NCBI RefSeq assembly: GCF_900142105.1
Contig: NZ_FQZS01000015.1
Span: forward strand, 43,325 to 107,324
Source of the DNA: Lutispora thermophila DSM 19022
GTDB taxonomy: Bacteria > Bacillota > Clostridia > Lutisporales > Lutisporaceae
DNA: 64,000 nucleotides
Direction: 5' to 3'
Translations under genes and position numbers: made by a program
The notes under the pieces: generated by a model
Told to the model about the DNA's origin: nothing
The model's database searches: none
Seen by the model: only the letters and a program-made list of their open reading frames with translations
Part shown: positions 17,623 to 28,023 of the stretch, one piece after another
Numbering within the stretch: position 1 is the stretch's first letter
Layout of the letters: every line of letters starts with the position of its first letter

Positions 17623-20600
17623 GGTCTTGTTGCCCATTCAATCTTTGGAAGAATATAAATATCTGGATCAATCTCTTCGTGAAAACACTCATACGGTTGA
17701 AGTTCACGGGATTTCTGATGCCCAAAAATCAATGATGGCTGCTATGTTGAGCAGAAGCTTCAATAAATCCATATTATTGATAACCCATAACGATGTTTTG
17801 GCAAGGAAAATTTATGAAGATATTTGCTTTTTTGATGAATCCGCCGCTGTTCTATTGCCTTCGGCAGAGATGATCTTTCACAAAATAGATGCGAGGAGCA
17901 ATGAAATTGCGGTAAATAGGCTTAGAGCATTGAACAGGATAGCCTCAAAGGATAGGATCATATTGTGTGCATCTGTGGAAGCATTGCTGAATAGAATGCC
18001 TAATCCTCATGACTTCTACTCAAAGTTTATCAGCATAGAAGTAGGAGGACAAATGCCTGTAGAAGAGTTTGCAACCTATTTTTCCACATCAGGTTATGAG
18101 AGAGTAGATATGATAGAAGGCCGAGGGCAGTTTTCCATAAGAGGTGGAATAATAGACTTTTATGGTCCCATAGAAGATTATCCCGTAAGAATTGAACTTT
18201 TTGATGATGAGGTAGATTCCATAAGACATTTTGACTTAGTAAGCCAGAGATCCATAAGAAAGTTGGACAGGACTCAATTATTTCCCATGAGGGAAATGTT
18301 GTTCAGCTCTGAGGATTTTGCAAGAGCTTCAGAAAATATAGAAAAAGCCCTTAATAAAAGATTGGATCTTTATGATGCCTCTACCAAGAAAAAGGCCTTG
18401 GGAGAAAAACTTAGGGAAAAAATTATAGAAGATATTGATAGGATAAAATCAAACATCTATTTTCAGGGAATAGAAAGGTATTCAAGCTTCTTCTATGAGA
18501 AGAGCTATTGCATCACTGAGTATCTGGAAGATTTTATGGTAATCATAGATGAACCAAACAGAGTAAGACAGAGATATGATAATATAAGGCTGGAATATGA
18601 AGAGCATTTCAAGAGCCTCCTAGAAGAGGGAGATCTTTTGCCGGAGCAAGTGGATGCACTGTTTACTTATGATGATATTTTGTTGAAATTAGAAGATAAA
18701 AAGATAATATGTATAAATACTTTGCTAAAAACCTCCCAGGATTTTAAGCCTCAAAAATCCATAAGCTTTGTCACCCGATCAATGCCCCCTTTTCACGGCA
18801 AAATAAATCTTCTTATTGATGAGATAAAGATACTAAAAAGTAGAAAGTATAGAGTCATAATTTTAACAGGGAGCAAGGAAAGAGGACAAAGGATAGTGGA
18901 GGCGCTGAGGGATGAAGGTATAGAAGCCTTATATCAGGAGAATTTGACTTTCGAACTTCAAGAAGGGCATATTGTAGCTTTGCCTGGAAACCTCAGCGGA
19001 GGTTTTGAATTCCCCTCCATCAAATATGCCATAATTACGGATATGGATGTGTTTGGTGCCAACAGAAAAAAGATTGTAAAAAAGAAAGGCACCACTATAA
19101 AGTTTTTCAGCGATCTTAAGATTGGTGATTATGTGGTTCATGAGAATCATGGTATAGGCCAATATATGGGTATAGAAAGGCTTAGAGTGAACAATGTGGT
19201 GAGAGATTATCTCCATATCAGATACCAAGGCAATGATAAACTGTATATTCCTACGGATCAGTTTGATTTAATTCAGAAATATGTGGGAGGAGAAAAGGTC
19301 CCCAAGATCAATAAACTCTCAGGAATAGAATGGGCAAAAACAAAAGCAAGAGCCAGAAAGGCTATAGAAAACATGGCAGAGGACTTGCTAAAACTTTATG
19401 CTGAGAGGCAGCAGGCAAAAGGCTATGCTTTTTCTCCCGACGGCAAGTGGCAAAAAGAATTTGAAGATTCCTTTCCCTATGAGGAGACCCCGGATCAGCT
19501 CCACTGCATAGAAGAGATAAAGAAGGACATGGAAAGCAATAAAGCAATGGATAGATTGCTATGTGGAGATGTGGGATATGGAAAAACAGAAGTGGCACTG
19601 AGAGCTGCTTTTAAGTGCATTAATGATGGAAAGCAGGTTGCCATACTGGTGCCTACCACCATATTGGCTCAGCAGCATTATAATACATGCCGTCAGAGGT
19701 TTGGTAACTTTCCCATAAATGTAGAAATGTTATCCCGATTCAGAACCCCCCAGGAACAAAAAAAGATTCTTGAAGGGTTAAGGATTGGTGCTGTAGATCT
19801 TATTATAGGAACCCATAAATTGCTTCAGGATGATGTGGTGTTTAAGGATCTGGGGCTTTTGATAATCGATGAAGAACAACGCTTTGGTGTGACCCATAAA
19901 GAAAAGATAAAACAGATGAAACAGAATGTGGATGTGCTTACTTTGACAGCTACTCCTATCCCAAGGACATTGCACATGTCTCTGATAGGTATTAGAGATA
20001 TAAGTGTTATAGAAGAACCGCCGGAGGAGAGATATCCTGTTCAGACCTATGTTATGGAGTATAATGAGGAAATAGTAAGGGATGCCATACTAAGGGAGAT
20101 GAACAGAGGAGGTCAGATATATTTTCTCTACAACAGAGTAAGAAGCATTTCAAAGATGGCGGACAGATTGAGGAGTCTTGTGCCTGAAGCCAGGATCGGT
20201 GTAGCTCATGGTCAGATGGATGAAAGCCTTCTTGAAAACACCATGTTGGATTTTTATAATGGAGAATATGATGTACTTTTGTGTACAACCATAATAGAAA
20301 CAGGCTTGGATATACCAAACGTAAATACTATAATAGTATATGATGCGGACAAGATGGGCTTATCTCAGCTTTACCAGTTGAGGGGAAGGGTAGGAAGATC
20401 CAACAGATTGGCCTATGCATATCTCACCTATCAAAGAGATAAAGTTCTTACAGAAGTGGCAGAAAAAAGACTTCAAGCCATAAAGGAGTTTACGGAGTTT
20501 GGCTCAGGTTTTAAGATAGCAATGAGAGATTTAGAAATCAGAGGTGCAGGAAACCTGCTAGGCAGGGAACAACACGGACATATGGAGGCCATCGGATATG

Positions 20601-21148
20601 ATCTATATACAAAATTGCTTGAGGATACCATAAGAAAACTGACAGGACAGCCTGTTAAGGAGAAGATTGATACCGTAATAGAACTCAATATTGAAGCATA
20701 TATACCTCAATCCTATATAACGGATGAAAATCAAAAGATTGAAATATATCAGAAGATAGCTTCCGTTGAAGGATTGAAGTATCTCTACGACATTGAGGAG
20801 GAAATAGAAGACAGATTCGGCGATATACCTGATTCGGTGAGAAACCTTATGAGTATAGCTTATATAAAATATCTTGCTTCAAAACATGGCATAGTATTGG
20901 TATCTCAAAAGCCCGAAGGGGTAATGCTGAAGTTTAAAAATGACAAATTCATCAAGGCTGAAGCAGCCATAAAGCTTATGAGTGAATATGGAAATAAGCT
21001 GACCTTTACAGCCATTGAACAGCCCTACTTTGTATTCAAGCTGGAGAAAGTAAGAGACGATAAGTATCTTAAAGCTATATCTGAACTTTTGGAGAAGCTG
21101 GATGAGTACAATGAGGAAAACAGTGATCTTGAGAGGAGAGTAAATTGA
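17615..21148 (+). CDS. mfd: Transcription-repair coupling factor Mfd
   Basis: An ATP-driven DNA translocase that removes RNA polymerase stalled at DNA damage and recruits UvrA. The full-length 1177-residue protein has an N-terminal UvrB-like part (about 1-340), an RNA-polymerase-interaction domain (about 480-560, around [14 protein letters not shown]) and the RecG-like helicase core. Walker A is [11 protein letters not shown] (about 650-660), the DEAD-box equivalent is DEEQRFG (about 751), and motif III is [12 protein letters not shown]; helicase motifs V-VI include QLRGRVGRS. The C-terminal autoinhibitory domain is present. Start ATG 17615 overlaps pth by 8 bases. Confidence 0.97.
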   Translation: MDKVLLPIQSLEEYKYLDQSLRENTHTVEVHGISDAQKSMMAAMLSRSFNKSILLITHNDVLARKIYEDICFFDESAAVLLPSAEMIFHKIDARSNEIAVNRLRALNRIASKDRIILCASVEALLNRMPNPHDFYSKFISIEVGGQMPVEEFATYFSTSGYERVDMIEGRGQFSIRGGIIDFYGPIEDYPVRIELFDDEVDSIRHFDLVSQRSIRKLDRTQLFPMREMLFSSEDFARASENIEKALNKRLDLYDASTKKKALGEKLREKIIEDIDRIKSNIYFQGIERYSSFFYEKSYCITEYLEDFMVIIDEPNRVRQRYDNIRLEYEEHFKSLLEEGDLLPEQVDALFTYDDILLKLEDKKIICINTLLKTSQDFKPQKSISFVTRSMPPFHGKINLLIDEIKILKSRKYRVIILTGSKERGQRIVEALRDEGIEALYQENLTFELQEGHIVALPGNLSGGFEFPSIKYAIITDMDVFGANRKKIVKKKGTTIKFFSDLKIGDYVVHENHGIGQYMGIERLRVNNVVRDYLHIRYQGNDKLYIPTDQFDLIQKYVGGEKVPKINKLSGIEWAKTKARARKAIENMAEDLLKLYAERQQAKGYAFSPDGKWQKEFEDSFPYEETPDQLHCIEEIKKDMESNKAMDRLLCGDVGYGKTEVALRAAFKCINDGKQVAILVPTTILAQQHYNTCRQRFGNFPINVEMLSRFRTPQEQKKILEGLRIGAVDLIIGTHKLLQDDVVFKDLGLLIIDEEQRFGVTHKEKIKQMKQNVDVLTLTATPIPRTLHMSLIGIRDISVIEEPPEERYPVQTYVMEYNEEIVRDAILREMNRGGQIYFLYNRVRSISKMADRLRSLVPEARIGVAHGQMDESLLENTMLDFYNGEYDVLLCTTIIETGLDIPNVNTIIVYDADKMGLSQLYQLRGRVGRSNRLAYAYLTYQRDKVLTEVAEKRLQAIKEFTEFGSGFKIAMRDLEIRGAGNLLGREQHGHMEAIGYDLYTKLLEDTIRKLTGQPVKEKIDTVIELNIEAYIPQSYITDENQKIEIYQKIASVEGLKYLYDIEEEIEDRFGDIPDSVRNLMSIAYIKYLASKHGIVLVSQKPEGVMLKFKNDKFIKAEAAIKLMSEYGNKLTFTAIEQPYFVFKLEKVRDDKYLKAISELLEKLDEYNEENSDLERRVN

Positions 21149-21149
21149 A

Positions 21150-22115
21150 ATGAACTATAGAAGGGTATGGATAGCAGGAATTTTGATAATGACATTGGGT
21201 ACTTTTGTAGCTGCAGGATGTGAAATGGTGAGGGTAAAACCTGGAGATCCTGAAACAACGGTAGTGGCTAAAGTTGATGGTGAGGAGATTACCAAAGCAG
21301 AGTTTGACAAGGTATTTGAAATATTTAAAACTCAAGTGGAACTAGAACAAGATCCAAGCATATGGGAAAAGCAATATGAGGGCAAGAAATATGAAGATTT
21401 AGCAAAGGAAAAAGTATTGGATCAGTTGATAAGCGACAAGGTGCAGATGAAAAAGGCCCAGGAAATGGGTATAACTGTGACAGATGAAGAAATAGATGCA
21501 GAAGTGGACAAATGGAAAAAACTCTTTAATTCCGATGAGAAATATATTGAGTTTCTGACTAGTTTAAACATTGATGAAGAATACTTCAGAGACAATCTGA
21601 AAAAAGATTTGGTCAAAAACAAGATGAAGGAAGAACTAACAAAAAACGTTGAAATCGCTGATGAAGAATTGGCAGATTACTATGGGAGACATATAAATGA
21701 ATTTTATAAGGTAAAAGCCAGCCATATACTTCTTGATACAGAGGAAGAGGCACGAAAGATATTGGAGAGAGTAAAAGCTGGAGAAGATTTCAACGCTTTG
21801 GCGAAGGAATATTCTACTGATCCTAGTGCCAAGCAAAACAGTGGCAGCCTAGGATATTTCAGACAGGGGGATATGGTGGAGTCTTTTGAACAAGCAGCCT
21901 TTGCATTAAAGCCCGGTGAAATAAGCGATATAGTAAAAAGCGAATATGGATATCATATAATCAAGGTTGAAGAAAAAAGCATTGATAAGTTTGAAGATGT
22001 AAAGAATGAATTGAGGAATGCCCTTATAACAGAAAAGAAGAGCAAAAGTTATGATGAAGCTCTTGAAGAAATGATGAGCAATGTAAAAATAGAAAAATTT
22101 CCGGAAAATCTATAG
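21150..22115 (+). CDS. Foldase lipoprotein, PpiC-type peptidyl-prolyl isomerase (PrsA-like)
   Basis: A 321-residue secreted lipoprotein. The signal peptide ends in the lipobox VAAGC, with the lipidated cysteine at 24. An alpha-helical SurA/PrsA-like N-terminal region (about 35-185) includes ITKAEFDKVFE and the DEEIDAEVDKWKK type of sequence. A parvulin (PpiC) domain follows at about 188-280: KASHILLDTEEEA, then SLGYFRQGDMV, then SEYGYHIIKV. It should fold exported proteins on the outer face of the membrane. It begins right after the mfd stop; a prsA-like gene between mfd and spoVT occurs in Clostridia but not in Bacillus. Confidence 0.92.
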   Translation: MNYRRVWIAGILIMTLGTFVAAGCEMVRVKPGDPETTVVAKVDGEEITKAEFDKVFEIFKTQVELEQDPSIWEKQYEGKKYEDLAKEKVLDQLISDKVQMKKAQEMGITVTDEEIDAEVDKWKKLFNSDEKYIEFLTSLNIDEEYFRDNLKKDLVKNKMKEELTKNVEIADEELADYYGRHINEFYKVKASHILLDTEEEARKILERVKAGEDFNALAKEYSTDPSAKQNSGSLGYFRQGDMVESFEQAAFALKPGEISDIVKSEYGYHIIKVEEKSIDKFEDVKNELRNALITEKKSKSYDEALEEMMSNVKIEKFPENL

Positions 22116-22139
22116 CATATTCCTAAATTTGCAAATATG

Positions 22140-22170
22140 TGAATAAAAGCTTAACCTCCGTAAAATAATA
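22140..22170 (+). promoter_or_regulatory. Possible sigma-G promoter of spoVT
   Basis: TGAATA (22140-22145), 18 bases, then AATAATA (22164-22170) resembles the forespore sigma-G pattern (TGAATA / CATAMTA). spoVT is sigma-G dependent in B. subtilis. The -10 is imperfect. Confidence 0.4.
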
Positions 22171-22220
22171 TGAATTACAGACATACTTGTCAAAAAAAAA
22201 TCGCAAAAGGAGGGTAAAGC

Positions 22221-22778
22221 TTGAAAGCAACTGGAATTGTAAGGCGAATAGATGATTTAGGAAGAGTCGTCATACCGAAGGAAATAAGACGAACCCTTCG
22301 CATAAGAGAAGGAGATCCTCTTGAGATTTTTACAGACCGAGAGGGAGAAGTTATTTTAAAGAAATACTCTCCAATAGGTGAACTTAGTGATTTTGCAAAA
22401 GAATATGCTGAATCACTACATAGCTCTTTAAACCATATTGCATGTATCAGCGACCGCGATACAATAATTGCTGTAGCTGGAACATCTAAAAAAGAACTTT
22501 TGGAGAAAAAGATAAGCCCAGCGTTGGATAAAATTATTGAAGACAAGGTACCCGTAATGCTGGATGGTACAAATGGCAATAAGATGATAAATATAACCGC
22601 AGAAGAAGAAGGTTCATCAAAATATACTTCCGGTGTCATAGTACCTATAGTGGCAGAGGGTGATCCAATCGGTTCTGTTATACTTCTCAGCAAAGAGGCA
22701 AATGTAAAGATGAGTGAATTAGAGAGAAAAATTGCAGAGACTGCAGCAAGTTTCTTAGGAAAACAAATGGAGCAATAG
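22221..22778 (+). CDS. spoVT: Stage V sporulation regulator SpoVT
   Basis: An AbrB-type transcription factor of the forespore that modulates sigma-G genes. 185 residues: the N-terminal swapped-hairpin DNA-binding domain (KATGIVRRIDDLGRVVIPKE, residues 2-21, through about 50) and a C-terminal GAF-like sensor (about 55-180). The start is TTG 22221 with a strong AGGAGGG (22208-22214). The length separates it from the shorter AbrB/Abh proteins. It is followed by its own terminator. Confidence 0.95.
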   Translation: MKATGIVRRIDDLGRVVIPKEIRRTLRIREGDPLEIFTDREGEVILKKYSPIGELSDFAKEYAESLHSSLNHIACISDRDTIIAVAGTSKKELLEKKISPALDKIIEDKVPVMLDGTNGNKMINITAEEEGSSKYTSGVIVPIVAEGDPIGSVILLSKEANVKMSELERKIAETAASFLGKQMEQ

Positions 22779-22783
22779 AGTAG

Positions 22784-22817
22784 GATGGCAGCCTTAAATA
22801 TGCTGCCATCATTTTTC
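22784..22817 (+). terminator. Terminator after spoVT
   Basis: GATGGCAGC (22784-22792) pairs perfectly with GCTGCCATC (22802-22810), 9-base loop, followed by ATTTTTC. Confidence 0.9.
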
Positions 22818-22915
22818 TTGATGTACCATAAGGGGTTCTAATAAATTAATTGAATGTATATTTTAAATAAGAGATATGATAAAATGTATTTGCAAAGCAA
22901 AGATGGAGGTCAAAT

Positions 22916-24517
22916 ATGGAAAACAAAAAGCATTCCTTCATAAAAGGAGCATTGATACTTACTATAGCAGGGTTGGTTTCAAAAGTATTGGGAGCCATAT
23001 ATAGAATCCCACTAGGTCAAATCATAACTTCTGAAGGCATGGCATATCATCAGACAGCCTATGATCTTTATGTTCTTATGCTTACCTTTTCTTCCTATTC
23101 CATACCTACAGCCATATCTAAGCTGGTATCAGAAAGGCTGGAAGAAGGAAGAAGAGACGAGGCGCATAAAATTTTTAAGGTGGCTATGGGATTGCTGGCC
23201 ACAATTGGACTTATCCTATCTGTAACACTATACTTTAATGCAGATACTTTTACGCAGGCGTTTAAAAACCCAGGTTCCTATTTTGCCGTTTTAGCAGTAT
23301 CACCGGCAATATTTACTGTATCAATCAGCGGAGCCTTTAGAGGTTACTTCCAAGGTATGCAGAATATGACACCCAGCGCTGTGTCTCAAGTTACAGAGCA
23401 ATTAAGCAGGGTTCTGGTAGGTTTCCTTTTGGCTTATTTGTTTCTGCCTTATGGGTATATGGTGTCCGCCGCCGGTGCCATATTTGGTACAACAGTAGGT
23501 GGGTTGGTTAGCTTTATTACTCTATACATAATATATAGAAAAGACAGACCTAGGATTATGGTTGAACTAAACCAGTTCAAGGGAAAAAAGACAGAGCCGG
23601 TAGTTAGCATAATAGGAAGAATAATTAAATTTGCATTGCCAATTATGATTGGTGGCAGTATAATGCCTATTATGAATCTGTTGGATACATTTATTGTAAT
23701 GGATAGGCTTCAAGCAGCAGGATTTAATCAAGTGACAGCCACTAAGCTTTTTGGACAACTGAAAGGTATAGCCACATCCTTTGTAAATGTTCCGCAGGTA
23801 TTTACCATATCTCTGGCAGCCAGCCTGGTGCCTTCAATATCTGAATCCATGGTAAGAAAAGATTTGGAAGTTGTAAGAAGAAAGTCAAAACTTGCATTAA
23901 AAATGAGCCTTTTGCTGGGATTGCCCGCAGCTATGGGGCTTTTCATATTGGCAGGACCTATTATGCAGATGTTTTATCCCAATGAGACAGAAAGCTTAGG
24001 ATTGGCATTGAGGTTTGTATCACCGGCTGTAATATTTCTTACATTGGTGCAAACTATGACCGGAATACTTCAAGGTATGGGGAAGGAAAGAATACCTGTT
24101 GTCAATATGGTTATAGGTGCCTCGGCAAAGGCTGTGATAAGTTATGTTCTTACTTCCATGCCTGTTTTAAACATCAATGGAGCCGCTCTTGGAACCGTAT
24201 TAGGGTATGCTGTAGCTGCTGTGTTGAATTACAGGGCTTTAGTGAAGTATCAGAAGAAAAGCTTAAATATTATTTCTATTTCAGTAAAACCGGCAATTGC
24301 TACAGCTGTCATGACAGTTTCAGCTTATTATAGTCACAAATTGTTCTATGGATTTACCGGAAGAAATTCCATAGCGGCCTTACTAGGTATATTTATTGGT
24401 GTAGTAGTATATGGAGTGGTTATAATACTAATAAAAGGAGTTACAAAGGAGGAGTTGGACTCAGCTCCCGGAGGTCAAAAACTATCTAAGATGTTGAAGA
24501 AAAGGGGCCTGATCTAG
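22916..24517 (+). CDS. yabM: YabM/SpoVB-like flippase (MVF/MATE-fold polysaccharide transporter)
   Basis: A 533-residue integral membrane protein with about 14 hydrophobic helices, of the MOP superfamily that includes SpoVB, MurJ-like and oligosaccharide flippases. It begins KGALILTIAGLVSKVLGAIY, a pattern shared by SpoVB/YabM/YtgP, and has the family's conserved ISGAFRGYFQGMQNMTPSAV region. It probably moves a lipid-linked cell-wall precursor or similar molecule. The position between spoVT and yabN identifies it as the YabM ortholog. ATG 22916 follows GGAGG (22904-22908). The substrate is unproven. Confidence 0.9.
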   Translation: MENKKHSFIKGALILTIAGLVSKVLGAIYRIPLGQIITSEGMAYHQTAYDLYVLMLTFSSYSIPTAISKLVSERLEEGRRDEAHKIFKVAMGLLATIGLILSVTLYFNADTFTQAFKNPGSYFAVLAVSPAIFTVSISGAFRGYFQGMQNMTPSAVSQVTEQLSRVLVGFLLAYLFLPYGYMVSAAGAIFGTTVGGLVSFITLYIIYRKDRPRIMVELNQFKGKKTEPVVSIIGRIIKFALPIMIGGSIMPIMNLLDTFIVMDRLQAAGFNQVTATKLFGQLKGIATSFVNVPQVFTISLAASLVPSISESMVRKDLEVVRRKSKLALKMSLLLGLPAAMGLFILAGPIMQMFYPNETESLGLALRFVSPAVIFLTLVQTMTGILQGMGKERIPVVNMVIGASAKAVISYVLTSMPVLNINGAALGTVLGYAVAAVLNYRALVKYQKKSLNIISISVKPAIATAVMTVSAYYSHKLFYGFTGRNSIAALLGIFIGVVVYGVVIILIKGVTKEELDSAPGGQKLSKMLKKRGLI

Positions 24518-24541
24518 CGCCTATGGAGGAAGGGGATTATT

Positions 24542-26020
24542 GTGGGAAAGATTACAATAATAGGCTTAGGGCCTGGAGATTATGACAGCCTGACAATAAA
24601 AGCAGAGAATATGATAAAAAATGCAGAGGAATTGATTTTTAGGACTAGAAAGCATCCTATAGTGGATAAAATCTCTGCCATGGGAATAAAATTTGATGAT
24701 TGTGATGATATCTATGATTCTGCAGATACTTTTGAAGAAGTATACGAGATCATAAGTGAAAAAGTTATAAAAAGGGCCATGGAGGGCAAGAATGTGGTTT
24801 TTGCTGTGCCAGGGCATCCCTTTACTGCCGAAAGAAGTGTTCAGCTTATACTGGATAAGGCTAAGGGAAAGGTTGAAGTTGAGATAGAGGCAGCTATGAG
24901 CTTCATAGATGCAGTAACTACTGCATTGAAGGTGGATATTTCTTCGGGGTTAAAGATAATTGATGGATTAAGAATGGATAAGCAAAAACCGGATACCAAT
25001 TGCGCCAATATAATCACACAAGTTTATAGCAAACTGGTAGCTTCTGAGGTAAAATTGATGCTAATGGACTATTATAATGATGATCAAGAAGTATGTATAA
25101 TTAGAGCAGCAGGCGTCGAAAATCAGGAAAAAGTGGAATGGATTCCGCTATATAAATTAAATTCAATAGAATGGGTGGACTATCTTACAAGCGTATATAT
25201 TCCTCCTGCTCCTGAGGATAAAAGATTCAAAAACTTAGATGACCTGGTAGACTTGATGGAAATTCTCAGAGGAGAAAATGGCTGCCCATGGGATAGGAAA
25301 CAAACTCATGAAAGCCTGAAACCGTATCTTCTTGAGGAGTGCTATGAAGTTATAGATGCCATAGAAAGTGGTGATGTGGACCAACTGGTAGAAGAGTTGG
25401 GAGATGTGCTCTTGCAAGTAGTCTTTCACTGCCAGATTGGAAGAGAAGATGGTGAATTTCATATAAATGATGTAATAACAAGTCTGATTAATAAGTTGGT
25501 TTCAAGACATCCCCATGTATTTGGTGATGTAGAGGCAAATGATGAAAGCGGTGCCTTGAAGAGTTGGGAAGCTTCGAAGAGGGACGAGAAAAAAATGGAT
25601 ACATATACAGAAGCTTTGAAGGTTATTCCAAAATCTATGTCCCCTTTGATGAGAAGTTATAAGGTTCAGGAGAAAGCAGCTTTGGTCGGATTTGATTGGC
25701 CTGATGTGAGTGGAGCAATAGCAAAGGTTGATGAAGAAGTTTTAGAATTAAAAGAGGTATATAAAACTGCTGAAAATGAAAAAATAGAAGAAGAAATTGG
25801 TGATTTGCTCTTTGCAGTGGTTAATGTGGCAAGATTTCTTAAAATCCAGCCTGATTTTGCTTTAGTGAAAACCATAGAAAAGTTCATTTCCAGATTTGGT
25901 TATATTGAGGAAATTGCCATGGCACAAGGAAGTAAATTGGAAAAAATGACATTGGAAGAGATGGATTTGCTATGGAATAAGGCTAAAACACATAAATTTA
26001 ATAAAAATGATGAAAACTAA
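24542..26020 (+). CDS. yabN: YabN: tetrapyrrole-methylase domain fused to MazG pyrophosphohydrolase
   Basis: A 492-residue fusion. Residues about 1-220 are a SAM-dependent tetrapyrrole-methylase fold (ITIIGLGPGDYDSLT at 4-18; VFAVPGHPFTAE). Residues about 230-490 are a double MazG domain that hydrolyses NTPs to NMP and pyrophosphate, with metal-binding EExxD motifs in LVEELGDVLLQVVFHCQ and EEIGDLLFAVVNVARF and the ENGCPWDRKQTHES entry motif. The GTG start at 24542 has GGAGGAAGGGG before it. It is thought to clean up non-canonical nucleotides; the role of the methylase half is not known. The order matches B. subtilis. Confidence 0.94.
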   Translation: MGKITIIGLGPGDYDSLTIKAENMIKNAEELIFRTRKHPIVDKISAMGIKFDDCDDIYDSADTFEEVYEIISEKVIKRAMEGKNVVFAVPGHPFTAERSVQLILDKAKGKVEVEIEAAMSFIDAVTTALKVDISSGLKIIDGLRMDKQKPDTNCANIITQVYSKLVASEVKLMLMDYYNDDQEVCIIRAAGVENQEKVEWIPLYKLNSIEWVDYLTSVYIPPAPEDKRFKNLDDLVDLMEILRGENGCPWDRKQTHESLKPYLLEECYEVIDAIESGDVDQLVEELGDVLLQVVFHCQIGREDGEFHINDVITSLINKLVSRHPHVFGDVEANDESGALKSWEASKRDEKKMDTYTEALKVIPKSMSPLMRSYKVQEKAALVGFDWPDVSGAIAKVDEEVLELKEVYKTAENEKIEEEIGDLLFAVVNVARFLKIQPDFALVKTIEKFISRFGYIEEIAMAQGSKLEKMTLEEMDLLWNKAKTHKFNKNDEN

Positions 26021-26039
26021 TGATAAAAAAGAAGGAATT

Positions 26040-26068
26040 TTGGCAAAAATAGAGAATATGCATATAGT
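26040..26068 (+). promoter_or_regulatory. Sigma-A promoter of hup
   Basis: TTGGCA (26040-26045), 17-base spacer, TATAGT (26063-26068), 32 bases before the HU start. Confidence 0.6.
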
Positions 26069-26100
26069 ACTTATGAACAAATATTAGGAGGGAAAATATA

Positions 26101-26376
26101 ATGAATAAGGCTGAACTTATTGCCAGCATGGCTGAAAAATGTGAATTGACAAAAAAGGATACTGAAAAAGCTCTGAAAGCATTTATGGATACTGTACAAG
26201 AAGCACTAGAGAAAGGCGACAAGGTACAGTTAGTTGGTTTTGGAACATTTGAAGTTAAAGAAAGAGCAGCAAGAATCGGAAGAAATCCAAGAACAAAGGA
26301 AGAAATAAAGATTCCAGCTTCAAAGGCTCCAGTATTTAAACCAGGCAAGGATCTTAAAGATTCTGTTAACAAATAA
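26101..26376 (+). CDS. hup: DNA-binding protein HU
   Basis: A 91-residue histone-like protein that bends and compacts DNA as a dimer. It starts [13 protein letters not shown]; the DNA-wrapping arm is [20 protein letters not shown] with the conserved proline that inserts into the minor groove. Normal length. AGGAGGG precedes ATG 26101. It has its own promoter and terminator, so it is a single-gene unit placed inside the yabN-rqcP order, as in many Clostridia. Confidence 0.97.
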   Translation: MNKAELIASMAEKCELTKKDTEKALKAFMDTVQEALEKGDKVQLVGFGTFEVKERAARIGRNPRTKEEIKIPASKAPVFKPGKDLKDSVNK

Positions 26377-26398
26377 TTACGACATACATATTCAGAGT

Positions 26399-26427
26399 AA
26401 AAATCAGGTCTATGACCTGATTTTTTT
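26399..26427 (+). terminator. Terminator after hup
   Basis: AAAAATCAGGTC (26399-26410), 3-base loop, GACCTGATTTTTTT (26414-26427). A perfect stem with a strong T-tract. Confidence 0.92.
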
Positions 26428-26444
26428 CTAGAGGAGGCTATTGT

Positions 26445-26690
26445 ATGAGACTGGATAAATTTCTTAAGGTATCAAGGCTTATAAAGAGAAGAACTGTTGC
26501 CAAGGAAGCCTGTGAGGGTGAAAAAATATATCTCAATGGAAAAATATCAAAACCCGGAGCGGAAGTGAAGATTGGCGATATAATTGAAATAGCTTATGGA
26601 GATAGAAAAATAAAGGCGGAAGTTCTAAATGTAAATGAGAAGGCTGCCAAAGATGAAGCAAAGGAAATGTATAGGATAATTGAATCATAA
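26445..26690 (+). CDS. rqcP: S4-domain ribosome quality-control protein RqcP
   Basis: An 81-residue S4 RNA-binding protein (formerly YabO / Hsp15-like). The S4 motif covers nearly the whole chain: RLDKFLKVSRLIKRRTVAKE, then KIYLNGKISKPGAEVKIGD. In Bacillus RqcP binds stalled 50S subunits with RqcH to support alanine tailing of nascent chains. ATG 26445 follows AGAGGAGG (26430-26437). The location between hup and yabP matches the conserved order. Confidence 0.94.
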   Translation: MRLDKFLKVSRLIKRRTVAKEACEGEKIYLNGKISKPGAEVKIGDIIEIAYGDRKIKAEVLNVNEKAAKDEAKEMYRIIES

Positions 26691-26693
26691 CAT

Positions 26694-26722
26694 TCATATA
26701 ATAGCCAAAACCGCATATAAAT
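26694..26722 (+). promoter_or_regulatory. Possible sigma-E promoter of yabP-yabQ
   Basis: TCATATA (26694-26700), 13 bases, then CATATAAAT (26714-26722) resembles the mother-cell sigma-E pattern (KMATATT / CATACANT). yabP is a sigma-E gene in B. subtilis. The spacing is at the short end of the range. Confidence 0.4.
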
Positions 26723-26760
26723 GAATAAGGCAATTTATTTATGTGTGGGAGGCTAGTATC

Positions 26761-27048
26761 ATGGATGATATGAGAGATATTAAGTTGAAACCTCATAATA
26801 TTACTCTCGAAGGAAGGGAAAAGCTTTATATAACAGGAGTCATTGATGTAGATAGCTTCAATGAAAATACTGTTATCGTTGGTACACAGATGGGAGAATT
26901 GGTTATAAAAGGTGAAGGACTAAGCATAAGCAGTCTTGATATAGATAATGGAAATGTAATGATAAAAGGATTAGTGCATTCTATGGTCTATGAATCAAAG
27001 ACAGCTTATAAGAACGAGAAAGGTTTCCTAAAAAATCTATTTAAATAA
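26761..27048 (+). CDS. yabP: Sporulation protein YabP
   Basis: A 95-residue sporulation protein of the YabP/YqfC family. The start is ATG 26761, because GGGAGG (26747-26752) is 8 bases upstream; a GTG at 26743 precedes that site and is rejected. The family core is clearly seen: HNITLEGREKLYITGVIDVD, VIVGTQMGELVIKGEGLSI and LDIDNGNVMIKGLV. In Bacillus it is made in the mother cell and needed for normal spore formation; the molecular role is not known. yabQ follows after 29 bases. Confidence 0.93.
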   Translation: MDDMRDIKLKPHNITLEGREKLYITGVIDVDSFNENTVIVGTQMGELVIKGEGLSISSLDIDNGNVMIKGLVHSMVYESKTAYKNEKGFLKNLFK

Positions 27049-27077
27049 TCCATTAGTGTATCAATGGAGGTTGTCCT

Positions 27078-27602
27078 ATGGAGACACTGCAATTTCAAAT
27101 TTTTGTTTTTTCCATTACTGTATATGGGGGCATTATCATAGGATTGATCTATGATATATATAGGGCTGTCAAAGGCGTACATAGATCAAAAGGTTTGATA
27201 ACGTCTCTTTGGGACATATTGTTTCTTTTACTGACGCTTCTCATTGCAGTATGGGCAATATTCTCAAGCAATTACGGAGATTTAAGGGTTTATGTGTTCA
27301 TTGGTTTTATGGTAGGATTTTTTTTGTATGAAAAGATAATAAGCAGAATTGCAGTGGCTTTTTTCTCATACTTGTTGGAGACTATGAGAGGGATGGTTAA
27401 GAGGGGGAGCAGATTAATAGTCATTCCTCTAAGATTCATATGGTATTTTTTTGTTCGCCCTTTTTATATTATTAAAGATTTTTTTAGTAAAAAATTAACA
27501 AATGCTAAGAAAAAAGCTACATTGCCCAAAAAACTATTGAGAGATGCGAGGAAATATTATAAACTGATAATTAAAAGGGAAAAGCACAAACAGGATGCAT
27601 GA
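27078..27602 (+). CDS. yabQ: Spore cortex protein YabQ
   Basis: A 174-residue membrane protein with about four or five helices in residues 5-125 (around FVFSITVYGGIIIGLIYDIY, LWDILFLLLTLLIAVWAIF and YVFIGFMVGFFLYEKI) and a strongly basic C-terminal tail rich in lysine. It matches the YabQ family, required for spore cortex assembly and located in the outer forespore membrane in Bacillus. GGAGG at 27066-27070 supports ATG 27078. It forms an operon with yabP, and divIC follows. Confidence 0.92.
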   Translation: METLQFQIFVFSITVYGGIIIGLIYDIYRAVKGVHRSKGLITSLWDILFLLLTLLIAVWAIFSSNYGDLRVYVFIGFMVGFFLYEKIISRIAVAFFSYLLETMRGMVKRGSRLIVIPLRFIWYFFVRPFYIIKDFFSKKLTNAKKKATLPKKLLRDARKYYKLIIKREKHKQDA

Positions 27603-27630
27603 TGGTTTTTATCATGGGAGGATACGCATT

Positions 27631-27945
27631 ATGAAAAATAAAAGAAAAAAGAAAATAATATGGACTAATTTTTTTGTATTTATTTTTATGATATATGCTA
27701 TCTTTACCATTGGTAGCCAACAGGTCACCATATACAAGCTTAAGAAATCCCAGCAGCAAATCACTGATAAGATTGAAATGGCAAAGAAAGAAAATGAAAG
27801 ACTTCAGGAAATGCTTAAGGATACATCTTCCAAGGAATATATTGAGAAGATGGCTCGAGAACAGCTTGGATTAGTGAAGGCAGACGAAAAGGTATATGTT
27901 GACCAATCCCTGTCTGATGTTAATTTGCAAGAGGGGGGTAATTAA
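27631..27945 (+). CDS. divIC: Septum protein DivIC (FtsB/FtsL-like)
   Basis: A 104-residue bitopic membrane protein of the divisome. ATG 27631 is chosen for its ribosome site GGGAGG (27616-27621); the longer frame overlapping yabQ has none. A basic cytoplasmic start (KNKRKKKI), one membrane helix (about 9-28) and then a coiled coil (about 30-65, LKKSQQQITDKIEMAKKEN) are seen. The family end motif YIEKMAREQLGLVKADEKVY is present. DivIC forms a trimer with DivIB and FtsL during cell division and sporulation septation. Confidence 0.93.
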   Translation: MKNKRKKKIIWTNFFVFIFMIYAIFTIGSQQVTIYKLKKSQQQITDKIEMAKKENERLQEMLKDTSSKEYIEKMAREQLGLVKADEKVYVDQSLSDVNLQEGGN

Positions 27946-28023
27946 TTATAGTATTGTTGTGAGTTGCTTCAAGTTTTAATTAAATTATCACCCAATGCAA
28001 ATTAAAGGAGGAATTTTTTCAGT